64,000 bases of DNA, from NCBI GenBank assembly GCA_905178155.1, contig CAJINV010000004.1, positions 3,125,014 through 3,189,013 of the forward strand, in the 5' to 3' direction. The translations under genes and the position numbers were made by a program. A model generated the notes under the pieces. That model was not told the origin of the DNA. It worked only from the letters and a program-made list of their open reading frames with translations, and did no database searches. This stretch comes from Amoebophrya sp. A120 (Eukaryota > Sar > Dinophyceae > Syndiniales > Amoebophryaceae). Shown one piece after another: positions 32,212 through 43,581 of the stretch (the stretch's first letter is position 1; every line of letters begins with the position of its first letter).

Positions 32212-35200
32212 CCATCCGCCGCCCCCAGCCGCGGGAGGAATTTTTGGAGCTGGCACTGTCCGTTGGCTTTTCTGGTGCTAAATTGTGCATTTTCTCTTTC
32301 CGGAACTCCACGGTCGCGCTTTTTCGTGTGGTACTGGACTCCGTTTCGTTATCAAATGCAAAGATGTCCGGGTCTGGATCTGGAAGAGTGCAGGGTTTGT
32401 CATGATGCACAGCTTGCATGGCTCTCAAGTCTGTCATGCGCGCCACACAAAAGCCACATTTCTATGTCACGCAGAAACGCAGTCTGTCACGCAGATAGGC
32501 AACGCTATAGCAGCTCCAAAACTTGTCATGCTTGGCTGTCAATGAAGGCGTCCACATGATTCGCCAAACAGCATCACAAGTTTCCAGACCCAGACATTTT
32601 TGCAGTGCATATTCGTGCGTTCTGACCGATTCCCGGGTGGGCGGCGTAAATTTGTTGCCGTATTTAGCATGGTAGTCCGCCTCGATGGCCTTCATGGCGG
32701 CGACGACCTGGGAGGGGGGAGGTTTCATGGTCATGGTCTTGCCAATATTGCATTTTTTTGGATACTAGCACGAACTGCATGACATACAAATTGGTGATCA
32801 GAAATTTCAAAAAACAGAGACAAAGTTCTTCATCAGGCGAGAGAACTACATCACGAAGCACTATACCAGTGTCTTATCCCCCTTGTATGGATTGTAAAAG
32901 TGTCTGGGTCTGGAAGAATCCAACTTGTCATGCTGATTTTCATTTTGGATTCTAACAAAATCTGTATTGCATGAGCAGCAAAGAGAGCCCAAGTTTTGCT
33001 ACACGGAGAGAGCATCTGTCATGCGGTATAGGGATCAGGAAGCCCTCACAAAATCTGTGATGCTAGGGCATGCATCAGAGACCTCAGGAGTCATGCAAAA
33101 TGTGCATGACAAACCTGGCAATCTTCCAGACCCAGACATTTTTACATTTGATACCTTGACGTTGAGCGCCATTTCTCGGTATTCGTGTTCGAGTCGTTGC
33201 AGCTCCACGACGACGTGCAGTTTCCGTATTGCCAGCGCCCGGCGTTGGTGGATCCGCCGGGCGCGGTAATCATCCAGAACGCGGTCGCGGATGTTCTCGC
33301 GACTCTTGTTCAAGATGTCCGACAGCGCTTCCGCCTCCGCCCGGTCCTTCGCGATCTGCGGGTTGGCCTGCAGGTAGGCCTGGGTGCGGTTTTTCAGCAG
33401 AGTGGACCCCTTCTCCGTGGACAAAAATCGGTCGACGAGGGTCGGGTTCTCCTGAAGGACCTCGGTCAGCTTCTGTTCGCACTCCAGCTTCAGATTGTAC
33501 TCGACCCCGGCCTCCACGGTGTGAAGGCTGGTGTTTGGTGAAGGTTTTATCAATGTAGTTTTTGATATTCTTTCTTATTCTTTCCTTTTGCAGCAGCTCT
33601 GCGCTTGTTCGCCTGCGAAAGGAGCTTGTCAGCCTGCGACCGCGCAAAGACGGAAGGAGCAGCAAGATGCGCAAGAACTACGAGGCACATCTAAATCATG
33701 CATTTTTGTTCGAGATTCAATTTCAAATCGCGCAATGAAATAGTCACTTAAATAAACTAAAAGTAGAAGTACTCTTCCAGTGATTTCAGCTCCCGAAACT
33801 GCAACGTGGCCATCCGGAGGAACTTTTCTTTGTATTTTCCTATCACCTGCTGCCTCGCCTTCGACCACCGATCACTGCCGCCGAGGTCCGGTTTGAAGGT
33901 ATGCTCTGCAAAAGTATCGCACCTACTCGTATTGCAGCCATGCATCTTTTTGTTTTTCTTAAGGTACATCCGCATTATTTCTCATGCTTAGGAAATTTGT
34001 AACGCATTTATACGAGTACGATACTTTTGCGCTGCATAAAAGGTGCACTCCGCCAACTCTTCGCGCTCCTTCACTGCTTCTTTTTGCTGTTTTTCAAGTC
34101 AGTGCTGCCAGTGGCGGGCGCGGACAAGGATCCAAGAACATTTTTGCTCGGTAGGAGAGAAGACTGCTCTTCTTGTCGTTCGGTGTAAGTAGTCATGCGA
34201 CCAACGCGTCGTGCTGTGCACATGATTATGCTACGAGAGCGCACGACACATCGGGGGGGGGGAGGACCACCCAGGAAGTACTTTACTACATCGTATCGCG
34301 TACAACCGTCGAGAAAACATTCCTAGAAGTACCTCTTTCAGCTTCTGTCGTATCATCTGCGTATCCTGGTATTCCTGCACGCGCTCTTTCCAGTATTCGT
34401 GAAACTCATCGATGTTGATCTCCTTTTTCCTGCGTAAAAACGTCCCCACCCCATGGCTGTGGTCATGGACGAACATTTGCAATGCGCATCCCCAACAAGA
34501 GAGGCGCTTCCATTTCTAGTCGTGGTATTTTGACGGATTTGTAACACCGCAAACAGGGGCTCAGGATATGATTTTGTGATGCGGCTGTGCTTCTGCTTGC
34601 AGCTTACCTGCACTGCAATGCAACAGCGAGAAACTTGTCATGCGTTATTTCCAAAACTTCCGCCAGCTTTGCGTTGCAGAGATCCCAACTTGACTTTTAT
34701 GGGTATAGGGACGTTTTTGCCCAGGATATCCTTCCGCCCTGCTTTCGTTGCGCCGGACATTAACTGCTGCTGCATTTTGTAGAATTCTTCCTCCATCCGC
34801 TCCTTCTCCTTGACCAGCGCTTCCCGTCGCATCGCGCGAATCTAAATTAATTTTTTGTCACTGAACAACAAGAGTTTATTTTCATTTCCTGCCTGATGAA
34901 ACACACGCAAATGGCTTAGAAGAAACTAGGCAAAACTTGTTGGTCATGCTCACGACCAGTGTCAGCGCATTAATTAGGACCACGAGAATGTTTGTGTTGC
35001 CCCTTCCCGTGGTCTACTCCAACTCCATCCGTATTATACCTTGTGATCCGAGTACAGAATATCCACGCGTTTGTTGATGACCGAAGCTAATTCCTCCGGA
35101 CTCCGGCGGGCCGCAAAAGAGAAACCCACACGCTCCTCCGGTGCAATATGGCGTTCTCAAACGTTACACTCTCAACTGCTACATGGATTTCAAATGCAAA

Positions 35201-36531
35201 GAGCAGCAACAGTGAAAGTGGCAATATTGCAGCTTTCGCATCACAGATTTTCCACAGATCGCCATGCTGTTTAGCTTTAGTCCTTCGAAAATTTGTCATG
35301 CTAAGCACCTTGATCAAGTGGAGGCTGATGGCAATTTTGCATGACAAATCCGTGTAAAACAGTTGAGAATGTAACAGTTGAGAGCGCCATATGCAACTTC
35401 TTGGTCGTTTCGCCCCGGCTCGTCGAACTCCGGCTCGAAGTCGCTCTCGCCATACCTGTGTAGTAGCAGTGAGTGTCAGCACTTTTTCATTGCACCCATT
35501 AGAGGCGACCCATTTTTGTAATCAATGTATTTACAAACACAGGCCTATGTATGTATTGTTCAACATGCAAGACAGAACAAACAGGAGCGACGGTGCTGAA
35601 TTACAACACCGGACATAGCGGCCTGCAAAAACAATTCTTATTCTATACTTAAAGTCCTGCGTCGGCGAGAAGTGTTTTTGTTTCGTGGTGAGTTGCCGAA
35701 TCCGGCGCAGCTCCGGGTCTTCCCCCCGCTGCAGCCGCACGGTCTGGTCAAAAGCCGCTTCTTTGACCCGTTTCTGCGGGTCCGAGCTGCCCTGCTCGTC
35801 CGAGCCCTCATCGTCGTCTTCATTCGCTCCTTCGGGAAAAAACTGCCACACTGCGCGAGGTTTCCCGCCCCGATTTTCAATCACCACCTGCGGTCGTGCA
35901 GCTCCTGCGGTGGCTGAGGAGGAAGAACTTGACGTAGTTGTTGGGCCGACTAGAGGACGACCATTCTGCCGCTGTTGGTGACTCTGCATCTGCTGCTGCT
36001 GCTGCTGTCTCGACTGAAATGCACTACTAGAAGACGCGGATGCGGGCGTAGCAGTTCTCGGCTTGTTATCCTGAGTAAAAACGTACCCACACCAGAGTTG
36101 TAATGGAGATTTGCAAAGACAGGAAGACTTGTAATGCGCATCCCCATGAGAGCCATTTCCAATTGTGTTTTGGAATTTGTGATGCTGTGAACAGGATGAG
36201 CAGATGAATCTGTGATGCGGCTGCACTTGCTAACCTGCACTACACTGCAGAGTGCAACTTGTCATGCGTCGTGACTCACAAAACTCCTAGGTTTGTGTTG
36301 CAAAATCCCCATCCTGACTCTGGTGTGGGTACGTTTTTACTCAGGATACTTGTTCATGTCTAACGGCGCTTTGCGCGATGAGCTGCTGCTGCTCTGCCCG
36401 CTCAGTCGTCGTGGCCCGGCTGATTGTTCCTCCGTGCTTGTAGTTCCCCCGGGAGGTGTGCCCCCGGTCCGCATCAGAGCCCCGCCGACCGAGGACAGTG
36501 ACGACTGTGAGTGCAACGAACTCTTCGACAT
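31730..36531 (-). CDS. Coiled-coil protein, 695 residues, unknown function
   Basis: Thirteen exons joined by five GT-AG introns (35456-35648, 34842-35039, 34087-34332, 33528-33772, 32738-32866) and seven introners give a closed 695-codon frame from ATG 36529-36531 to the stop at 31730-31732. The N terminus is Ser/Gln-rich, then there are long charged helices (RREALVKEKERMEEEFYKMQ; LECEQKLTEVLQENPTLVDR; DRAEAEALSDILNKSRENIR) typical of a structural coiled-coil protein, perhaps cytoskeletal or axonemal, but I recognise no family. No signal or membrane segment. Its last 100 codons and 3' untranslated region are tandemly duplicated downstream. Confidence 0.8.
31967..32135. mobile_element. Introner, family B, absent from the paralogue
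   Basis: Starts TATGCAGTGCAAAAG, ends CTTTTGCGGTGCATA. Target repeat TCCTG (31962-31966, 32136-32140). Copy 1 has the empty site TTGCTCCTGCAGCTTC with one TCCTG. Confidence 0.95.
32350..32611. mobile_element. Introner, family A
   Basis: Starts TATCAAATGCAAAGATGTCC, ends TTTTTGCAGTGCATA. Perfect target repeat TTCGT (32345-32349, 32612-32616). Joins SVRTHE and TESSTT in frame. Confidence 0.9.
32886..33153. mobile_element. Introner, family A
   Basis: Starts TATGGATTGTAAAAGTGTCT, ends TTTTTACATTTGATA. Perfect target repeat CCTTG (32881-32885, 33154-33158). Leaves a 14-base exon before the next GT-AG intron. Confidence 0.9.
33900..34038. mobile_element. Introner, family B
   Basis: Starts TATGCTCTGCAAAAGTATCG, ends CTTTTGCGCTGCATA. 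Flanks GAAGG and AAAGG (4 of 5). Joins ELAECTF and KPDLGG in frame. Confidence 0.85.
34426..34728. mobile_element. Introner, family F
   Basis: Starts TTTCCTGCGTAAAAACGTCC (first bases drifted from TATCC), ends TTTTTGCCCAGGATA. Perfect target repeat TCCTT. Joins KAGRKE and INIDEF in frame. Confidence 0.86.
35147..35391. mobile_element. Introner, family D
   Basis: Termini TATGGCGTTCTCAAACGTTA and CAGTTGAGAGCGCCATA. Perfect target repeat TGCAA (35142-35146, 35392-35396). Joins NDQEVA and PEERVG in frame. Confidence 0.9.
36067..36348. mobile_element. Introner, family F
   Basis: Termini TATCCTGAGTAAAAACGTAC and GTACGTTTTTACTCAGGATA, complementary over their full listed length. Perfect target repeat CTTGT (36062-36066, 36349-36353). 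Confidence 0.92.
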
Positions 36532-37238
36532 CTTGACAAGAGTGGTGAGTAATTATGTGACTTACTTCTCCTTTCAACCTGACCCGTCGCTCCTCGGGCT
36601 CGGTTCGTTATTTGCGTTCTTTACCCTTACGCCCCCGCATCCGCTACCAGAAGACGAGCAGTACTTACATTAGACGCCCCTCTTCTAAAACTCACACACA
36701 TGATGCTAAATCGCAGGTGCAGCTTCATGTGGTACAACTTCTACGCTCGACAAAGGTTTTGACCACCTCAGAGTTAACTTTATTCACTCCTCAAACTGAA
36801 TACTTTTCGTTTTCTTGTGTTCTTTGTCAGGGGAAAACACTAAAGTTCAGTGCCTTCTTCACATGCCGAAGGACGGAACAACTTTCGAAGAGTTCTTGCC
36901 TCGCCCGCAAACCGTTTTTATTGAACTTTACTACTTTCAAAGAACTCTGCTGTCCCTCTGTTGGTCGTCGTCGTTCAATTGTTGTTGTTCGTCATTAAAT
37001 GTGAAAATAAGCTACTTTTCAATGCGCCGCAGCTCCCTGTGTGTGCTGCGTCAGAGTCGTTTATCGTCATTGTAGTTTTCTGACGGCGAGCATGGGGCTG
37101 GGGACATTTGCGGCCGCTACAACATGTAAATCTTGTCCTCGAATAAAAACGCCTTCCCCCTCGCCAGTTGTACCGGTATACTTCTACCCGTAGAAGCTGC
37201 CCAAGTTCAAAAGTATTTGTCAGCTTTCCAACTTCTAT
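36532..37238. other. Intergenic, no gene recognised
   Basis: AT-rich with only short open frames. It should include the promoter of the coiled-coil gene and the 3' untranslated region of the next gene. No motif stands out. Confidence 0.45.
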
Positions 37239-39107
37239 CTAGTACTTCTCCCGGTGTCGCGGCCGCGGAACTTTTTCCTCCTCCACATTACCAAGCCCGA
37301 AATACTGGTCCCAATACGGGGTCCCGAGAAATAGCACCAAGGGTGCCGTGAAGAAGTAAAACAGCGGGGAGAAGTTGCTGCCGACCACGAACAAATACCC
37401 TAGACACCCGAAGGTCGTGGAGAACACGCACAGCACGTCGAAGATGCCCATGAAGCTGTGCGCCACGAACCCGGTCAGGTAGCCGAACGCCAAACCGAAA
37501 AAGAGCCGAAAGGGGTTGTTGCTGGTGTCGCGCATCACCAAAAGGTTCACCAAATTGCTGGCCGCCTCGTTGGCAGAACCAACCTCCTGAAACGGGGCCT
37601 GTTGATAGAGAATTTCAATTTCATCATTAACATTAAGTACATGATCTAGGTTGGTGCTATGTCGATGTCGTGCTCGCTCAGAGCAACATGTGCTATGTCG
37701 TATTCAGTGTCGTCCCTGCTTGTGCTGCTTCTCAAAAATACATATAAGATTTTTATACCGCTTCCCTTGGCGGCGCCGGTACTGCCCGGCGGTGCACGTC
37801 AATCGCGGAGGGTTTCTTCCTTTTCGTCGGCTGGATCCCGTATTCGTTCGTATTGACCTTTGTCTGCGGCGATATGGATTGTAAAAATGTCTGGGTCTGG
37901 AAGATTGCAACTTGTCATGCTAAATCTGAATCATGCAGAAATCTGTGTTGCATGAGTGCCAAACGGTGTCCACTTTCGACCAAGTTTGGCGGGATTTTCC
38001 CATGCAGGACAGGCATGGCAGAGACCTCACAGACTCTGTCACGCTAGGTCCCGCATTCCAGACCTCAGCCTCACGAGTCATGGAAAACCTGCATGACAAG
38101 TTTACACTTTTCCAGACCCAGACATTTCTGCAATTGATATGCGAAGTGGAGGAACCACTTGCGGCCGGAGATGACGACGCGGTAGAGGAAAACGACCTGC
38201 TGGTCATGGGAGTGGGAGAACAACTTGTGGCGGTCAAATAACCACTGGCAAAAAGCGAAGTCGCACTGGTTCTTTGGGACTTCTGAAACAGCTGCATCCT
38301 CGGTGTTGCGAAAACGCCCCCAGAGGTGGCCGCACCAGGAGATAGTTGTTTTGTTCTAATCCGTCCGCTACAAGTAGAACTACACGGCACCATGACAGGT
38401 GCCGTCTGCGGAACCCGAACTGCACTCTTGTGAAGATCAAAAGCCTGCTCTGCTGCGATGTTCTCCACATCCGCTGCGTATTTCCGGATTATATTTACAT
38501 GATCTGGTGCGGAAAGAAGATTAAGATTTTTTCTTCCCCAAAAAGTATCAACAAACGGCCTGCCGTCTATTCTTGCAGTTGTTGTGTCTGGCGCCGCGCC
38601 AGCGGAGGTCAGCAGACTTCTTGCTTGGTGTGCGGCGTCACCAGTCGGAGCCGTTTGTGATGGATGCCTTGCAAGGACTCCATGTCCTCGGTGGTGTTCA
38701 CTTCTTGCAGCTCCCTGGTGGAATAATTTCGCACGGGTGGAGGTCGTAGTCGTGGGAAGTCTCATTGGCAGTACTGTCTGGCAGGTGTGACCACTCCAAT
38801 CTCTCCTCGTCGGGAAGAAATGCAAGCTCCTCGACGTCCCCGCCGCAGATGCTCGTCCGCTCGCTGTGCCAAAGTTTCTTCTGCATGTGAAACGACCAGG
38901 CACAACGTCTGCGCATGATGCGCCTCCTTCCTTCGTCCCAGAGACATGTGATCGAAAAGCGCTCGCGCCGTTCGACCGATGGAGTCCACCATGGGAAAGG
39001 TATGCATAGGCTGCCGATTTCTGTCCACCAGACGGGCGGAAACCGCGCGCAGCCGTCCGCATGGTTTGCATGAGGGAAGAGGCAGCGGTCGCTGCACCAG
39101 GTGCCAT
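37239..39107 (-). CDS. Membrane protein with Arg/Ser-rich N terminus, possibly mitochondrial
   Basis: Three exons (39107-38140, 37867-37759, 37598-37239) give 478 residues. The first about 320 residues are rich in Ser, Arg, Ala and Thr and poor in acidic residues (for example SSLMQTMRTAARGFRPSGG), like a long mitochondrial presequence plus disordered region. The last 110 contain three or four hydrophobic segments (LFFGLAFGYLTGFVAHSF; CVFSTTFGCLGYLFVVG; PLFYFFTAPLVLFLGTPYW) and a charged tail. One GT-AG intron (37599-37758) and one family A introner. Family not recognised; location inferred from composition. Confidence 0.7.
37873..38139. mobile_element. Introner, family A
   Basis: Starts TATGGATTGTAAAAATGTCT, ends TTTCTGCAATTGATA. 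Flanks GGCGA and TGCGA (4 of 5). Removal gives a closed 478-codon frame. Confidence 0.86.
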
Positions 39108-39999
39108 GGTTTCGATGCCTGCGGTATTTCAATTTGCAGTGCGAGTGCGAAGTTGCCGCCAGAGCTAGACTTCTTGTAGTGCTGTGTCTGTAGTGCTACT
39201 TTATTACACGTGTTCTAGTCATGCTAATGGGTCGACACAAAAAAGAAAAAGAGACCAATAGGATGCCATGCTAGTTGTTGAAGTTGAAGAGCTGAGTGTT
39301 TGTTTACATTCATGTAAACGTAACTACTTAAGTATCTGAGAATGAACGTGGGTCCTGTTCCTGACTGAACATTTGTTCGGACCAGGTTTGGTGCACTTCA
39401 TTGAAAAAAGTCGGGCAATTCAACAAAACCGGGATCGTGCGCTTCATCAAAAGTGGTTGCATGCGTGAAGCTGACTGAGAATCAATACCGCAATGCTGGA
39501 TCAGAGAAAGAAGAACAGGTAGGTGTGCAGCTGGAGCGCTAGAGGTGCAGGTGTTTTTGTCTCATTCGGGTACTTAGTCGACTGATGAACACGACACAGA
39601 GACTACAACGCACAAGCATCTTTTGTTCGCTGCGCGACATTGTTCTCACGAAGTCATACTGATGGCGCGGTGCCATAATCGCAATCGCTCTCCTGCTGGC
39701 TCGATTACTTAATATGTGAAAATATAATTTTTCATGGCTTATCATCATCATCATTTATCCTGCACTTATATTTCTTTTCCTTTCGGCTTTGGTATTGATT
39801 CGTATTCCGTGAAACAACTTTATCTTTACCTTTGTTGCAAAATAATCAACGACACCGCGCCGAATATGAACAGCTTTTTTGATCTTTCGGAATACGCAAG
39901 AAAAAAAGCTCCAGTGCTCGGGCTTGGCCTCATGGCCTTGTCGCTCCGGCGCTTGAATGAAATGCACTTGCTGCTTGTTCGTCGTAGTTCAAAAACAAT
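39108..39999. other. Intergenic, no gene recognised
   Basis: Mixed composition with only short open frames, and no introner. Nothing notable seen. Confidence 0.45.
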
Positions 40000-41660
40000 T
40001 TACCGTTCTGCCCTACTGGTACTGTCTGTGTTTCTCCTTCTGTTCGCTTGTTGAAACAAGGAAAAATACAGGTTGTAAAAGGAGATCGTCAATGCCGAAG
40101 CCGGTGCAAGCCACACAACGCGGGTGAGAATTCCCTTGCTGTGAAGTCGCAGATATCGTCGTGTGCTGACGTCAAGTCTCGTGCTTTCCCCGGTGCTGCC
40201 GGTGCAGCCACCACTTTTGCTTCCTGCTTCTGTCATGCTACTCCTGCTTTGCGTGTTATGAGAGTCAGAAAACATCATGAGCAACCCACCACCGAGTCCG
40301 GCCTGTGCTCGTGTTTTCAAAACGTCCACCGGGTACGTCAAGGCGGCAGCAATTGTGCCAGCGAGGAGCCCTCGAGTGACGTCGTCGGCGAAAAGAAGCG
40401 CTGTAGTTTCCCCTGTCGATACTTCAACTTCCTGTGTCGTGGCGTTCGCGGCTGTTCTTCTTTCAACACCTTGTATTTCATTGGCGAGGACGTCCTCGAC
40501 CATCCCGTCATTAGCACCGGTCGTCGCTGATTGCGGACGCACCGGCTGCGGCGGTCGTCGTGGTCGTCTCCCGTCTCCTGTCATATTACGCGCAACGTCA
40601 CCATGAACATCATGCGGGGGAGGTTGAGGTTGTTGTAGATGCACCTCCGGCACAGGACGCTCCTCCGTTGTAGTAGCAGTATTTGTAATTCGTTCGTCCC
40701 CGCCTCGCCACTTTAGCTGCTCGTAGATTCCGAAATAGATCGCGAAGTACGGCACCCAGGTCAGGTTCGCGAAGAAAAGCCCACGGTAAATTTTCTTCAA
40801 AATATTGATAACCGGGATGAAGTATCAAATGTAAAAGTGTCTGGGTCTGGAAGAATGCAAGTTTGTCATGCTTGTCTGGCATGACTCTTAAATCTGTCAT
40901 GCACATTACCAAAGAGCCCCACTTTTTTGTCATGCAGAAACGTACTTTGTCATGCAGAATAGGCAACACCTAGAAGCTCAGAAACTTGTCATGCTGAGCC
41001 AGCAATTGTGGCCTCCTCATGATATACCACACAGCATCACAAGTTTCCAGACCCAGACATTTTTACTTTTGATATGAAGAACTTCTGCGTTTGGGGCCGT
41101 GCGGAACTTCTACTCTGAGCAGGTTCGCAGTGCTTCTCCTGGAGCTGCTGCTGCAGAAACAAGTTCTGCAACGTCTTGCGCGTGGAGGTTTTTTCAACGA
41201 AAGAAGTCTCCTTGACGACTTCCATGGGACAGTACACCAGGTTCGCCGCGACGCTCGCCGCTGTGCTCGCGAGCAGAATCTGCTGCAGGTGGTCATTTAT
41301 TGAAGATGATGTTTCAACACGACTTTGAGCAGGTAGTTCATCCACGACTTCTTCCTGCTCGTTGCAGCTGCTGGTGCCCCTGCTGCTCGTCGTCCCACTC
41401 CTCACCTGTGTAGCAGATGACGACGCAGCCACTGTCGCCGTCGCGCTCCTTGCCCGCATGTGCTCATACACCAGATAAAACACGCCATTCCCCGGGGCTC
41501 CCAGCGCCGCCACCGCGGGAAACCCGCGGTAGACCGCGGCCAACGACCGCAGGCCGGCGGTGGAGCTGCGGGTCTGGTACAGACATTTCAGATGGTCGAT
41601 GGGGTGGAGCAGCAAATCCGTGGACAAACCAGCACAAACACCGGCGAGGAACGAGTCCAT
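40000..41660 (-). CDS. Mitochondrial carrier family (SLC25) protein
   Basis: An inner-membrane solute carrier. Two exons (41660-41075 and 40817-40000) give 467 residues. All three repeats keep the signature Px[DE]xx[KR]: PIDHLK near the N terminus, PMEVVK in the middle, PVDVLK in the third repeat. Membrane helices include FLAGVCAGLSTDLLLHP, YFAIYFGIYEQLKW and GLLAGTIAAALTYPVDVL. Large polar insertions between repeats make it longer than the usual 300 residues. Substrate unknown; the first-repeat sequence DLLLHPIDHLKCLYQ resembles S-adenosylmethionine carriers, but that is a weak hint. Confidence 0.88.
40823..41074. mobile_element. Introner, family A
   Basis: Starts TATCAAATGTAAAAGTGTCT, ends TTTTTACTTTTGATA. 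Perfect target repeat TGAAG (40818-40822, 41075-41079). Joins QTQKFF and IPVINI of the carrier. Confidence 0.92.
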
Positions 41661-43581
41661 AGTTACTGTTGAGCAGGGCAGCTGCTTCGAAAGAGGGCCA
41701 TACTAGCAGCGGCGAAAGATGAACTGACACTATCACCAAGTAGAGAAGCACGAGGAAGATTCTTTAGAAATTCATTGACGTTCAGAATCACATCATTGCA
41801 GCTGGAAGTGCATATAAAGGCAAACGCACAACCCACACGGCTCCTGCGCTAGGAAACTAATCGCGCGGATTCGTACTTCTACAACTCTACTTTCGAAACG
41901 CCTGGATACACGGGCACTATTCTTAGTAGAGCAGGTAGATTACAGTCATCTGTGCTCCTTTTCTCTGCAGCTCCACAGAACGGAGCCGACTCCACTCATG
42001 ATCCCAGGACCTCGGCAGAATTGTAATACTGGCAGCCGCCCCCGCTCCGAGATAGAGGTCTCTACTTGAGGTAGTTCTTGATCTTCATCTGGATCTGAAA
42101 AATCTTGTGAGTTTTATTCTCGAAAGCCGAAGTAGAACCGAGTGACAACATGAACATATTGATTATTAGATTTTCACACTTTTCTTGTCATACAAGTTCG
42201 CGCTCTCTCACCACATCTGGATTCACCACCTCCCGCAGGGGCAGGTTGTAGATCGAGGCGGAGGCGGCACGTCGATGTTCATGTTCTCTTGCTGTTTGTG
42301 TTTCTACTTCGACTTCCCTCGTGGTTACTATTCGACGAACAGGAACAACGTGTTTAGTAAATACTTACATTGGTTCTTCTGCTGGTGAAGTAGATTTTTT
42401 TCATGGATCATGTTCACGTTGCGCATGAAATCATGTCTCAAATCACAGTCTCCCTTTCTATCAGTACTGGACAATCGCCATCGCTAAACATTTCGACACC
42501 TGTCGAATGGATAGTACGGAGCGCACTTCACCTGAATGTACATACAGACCTCTCACTGCTGTATATATAATGGTTTTAGTCTCGTGCTGCTCCATACATG
42601 GCGCAACCTAGTACCGCAATGCCTTTAGGCCGCACCGTGGCCCCGCTCGCGCATCGATCAGCCGCAAGTAGGGACTGGAATGATTCACATGCGGATAAAG
42701 TACATCGACGCTCCTTGATGTTTTCTTTCCGGTTCTTGTCCGGAGTTGTTGATACAGGTACTACAGTGCTGCCGTCGCCCAGCACATAGTACTCGTCACT
42801 GGTTCCGCAACCCCAGAAAATTGTCGGTGTACAAGCCAGCACTTCTTCATGTTGTTGTGTACAAAGTGCTACACCTACAGCACATCTTCTACGTTGAATC
42901 TTTATTTTGTTTGAGTATCATAATCATACAGGTGGTCGTCGTCGTAGCACAAATTTATTTTTCTTGAGTTTAGTGCTGTAAATAAACGTTGTCCTTCGTT
43001 CATCAGTGCAAGTTCAAAACGTCACAATATTTTGACTTCTCTGTCTAATAGTTTTTTTCAACGGCGAAAGAGAAAGTAGTTGTACAACTCGTCACTACAA
43101 TAATGATTTCCATAAAGATTCTTTCAACGGCGAAAGCACGACCGCCTTTTCGTCACAAAAAGGATTTCCATAAATTTGGTACTTTCCACCGCGAATAGCA
43201 ACGAACTACAACAAGGCTGATATAATCCTGTCGTTCCTACAGTAGGAACCTACAGCTACACCTACTTGTTGAGTGTGGGAGGTCTACATAATAAAGTACG
43301 TGCGCAGCAGATGCAGAGCAGATGTTGAAGAATGATCAGAAAAGATGCCTGTAAAAGAAACATGTAGATCCATCGAGTTCAACAACTTGTATGGTCGGCG
43401 GCGTGTACTTGTTCGTAATGCCTTCCGATACCGATTGAAAATACTTATTTCTATTTGTAGTTCATGCTGCTCGTTGACACTTTCAGTAGTTGTAGATAGA
43501 TACCTGGCAAGAATTATAGATTCTTCGCTGCGATCAGCTCGACCTGCTCGCACTCGTCGCAAGTGCGTTTACGTTTTTTCC
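41661..43581. other. Intergenic with short tandem repeat
   Basis: No gene is recognised. At about 43050-43175 a unit of roughly 85 bp containing TTTCAACGGCGAAAG and GATTTCCATAAA occurs twice. No introner is present. Confidence 0.45.

Noticed and set aside
33528-33772. Alternative exon reading RTSAELLQKERIRKNIKNY
   Set aside because: It leads into the wrong frame for the following strongly coding exon; direct joining EE|DLHTVEAG is in frame.
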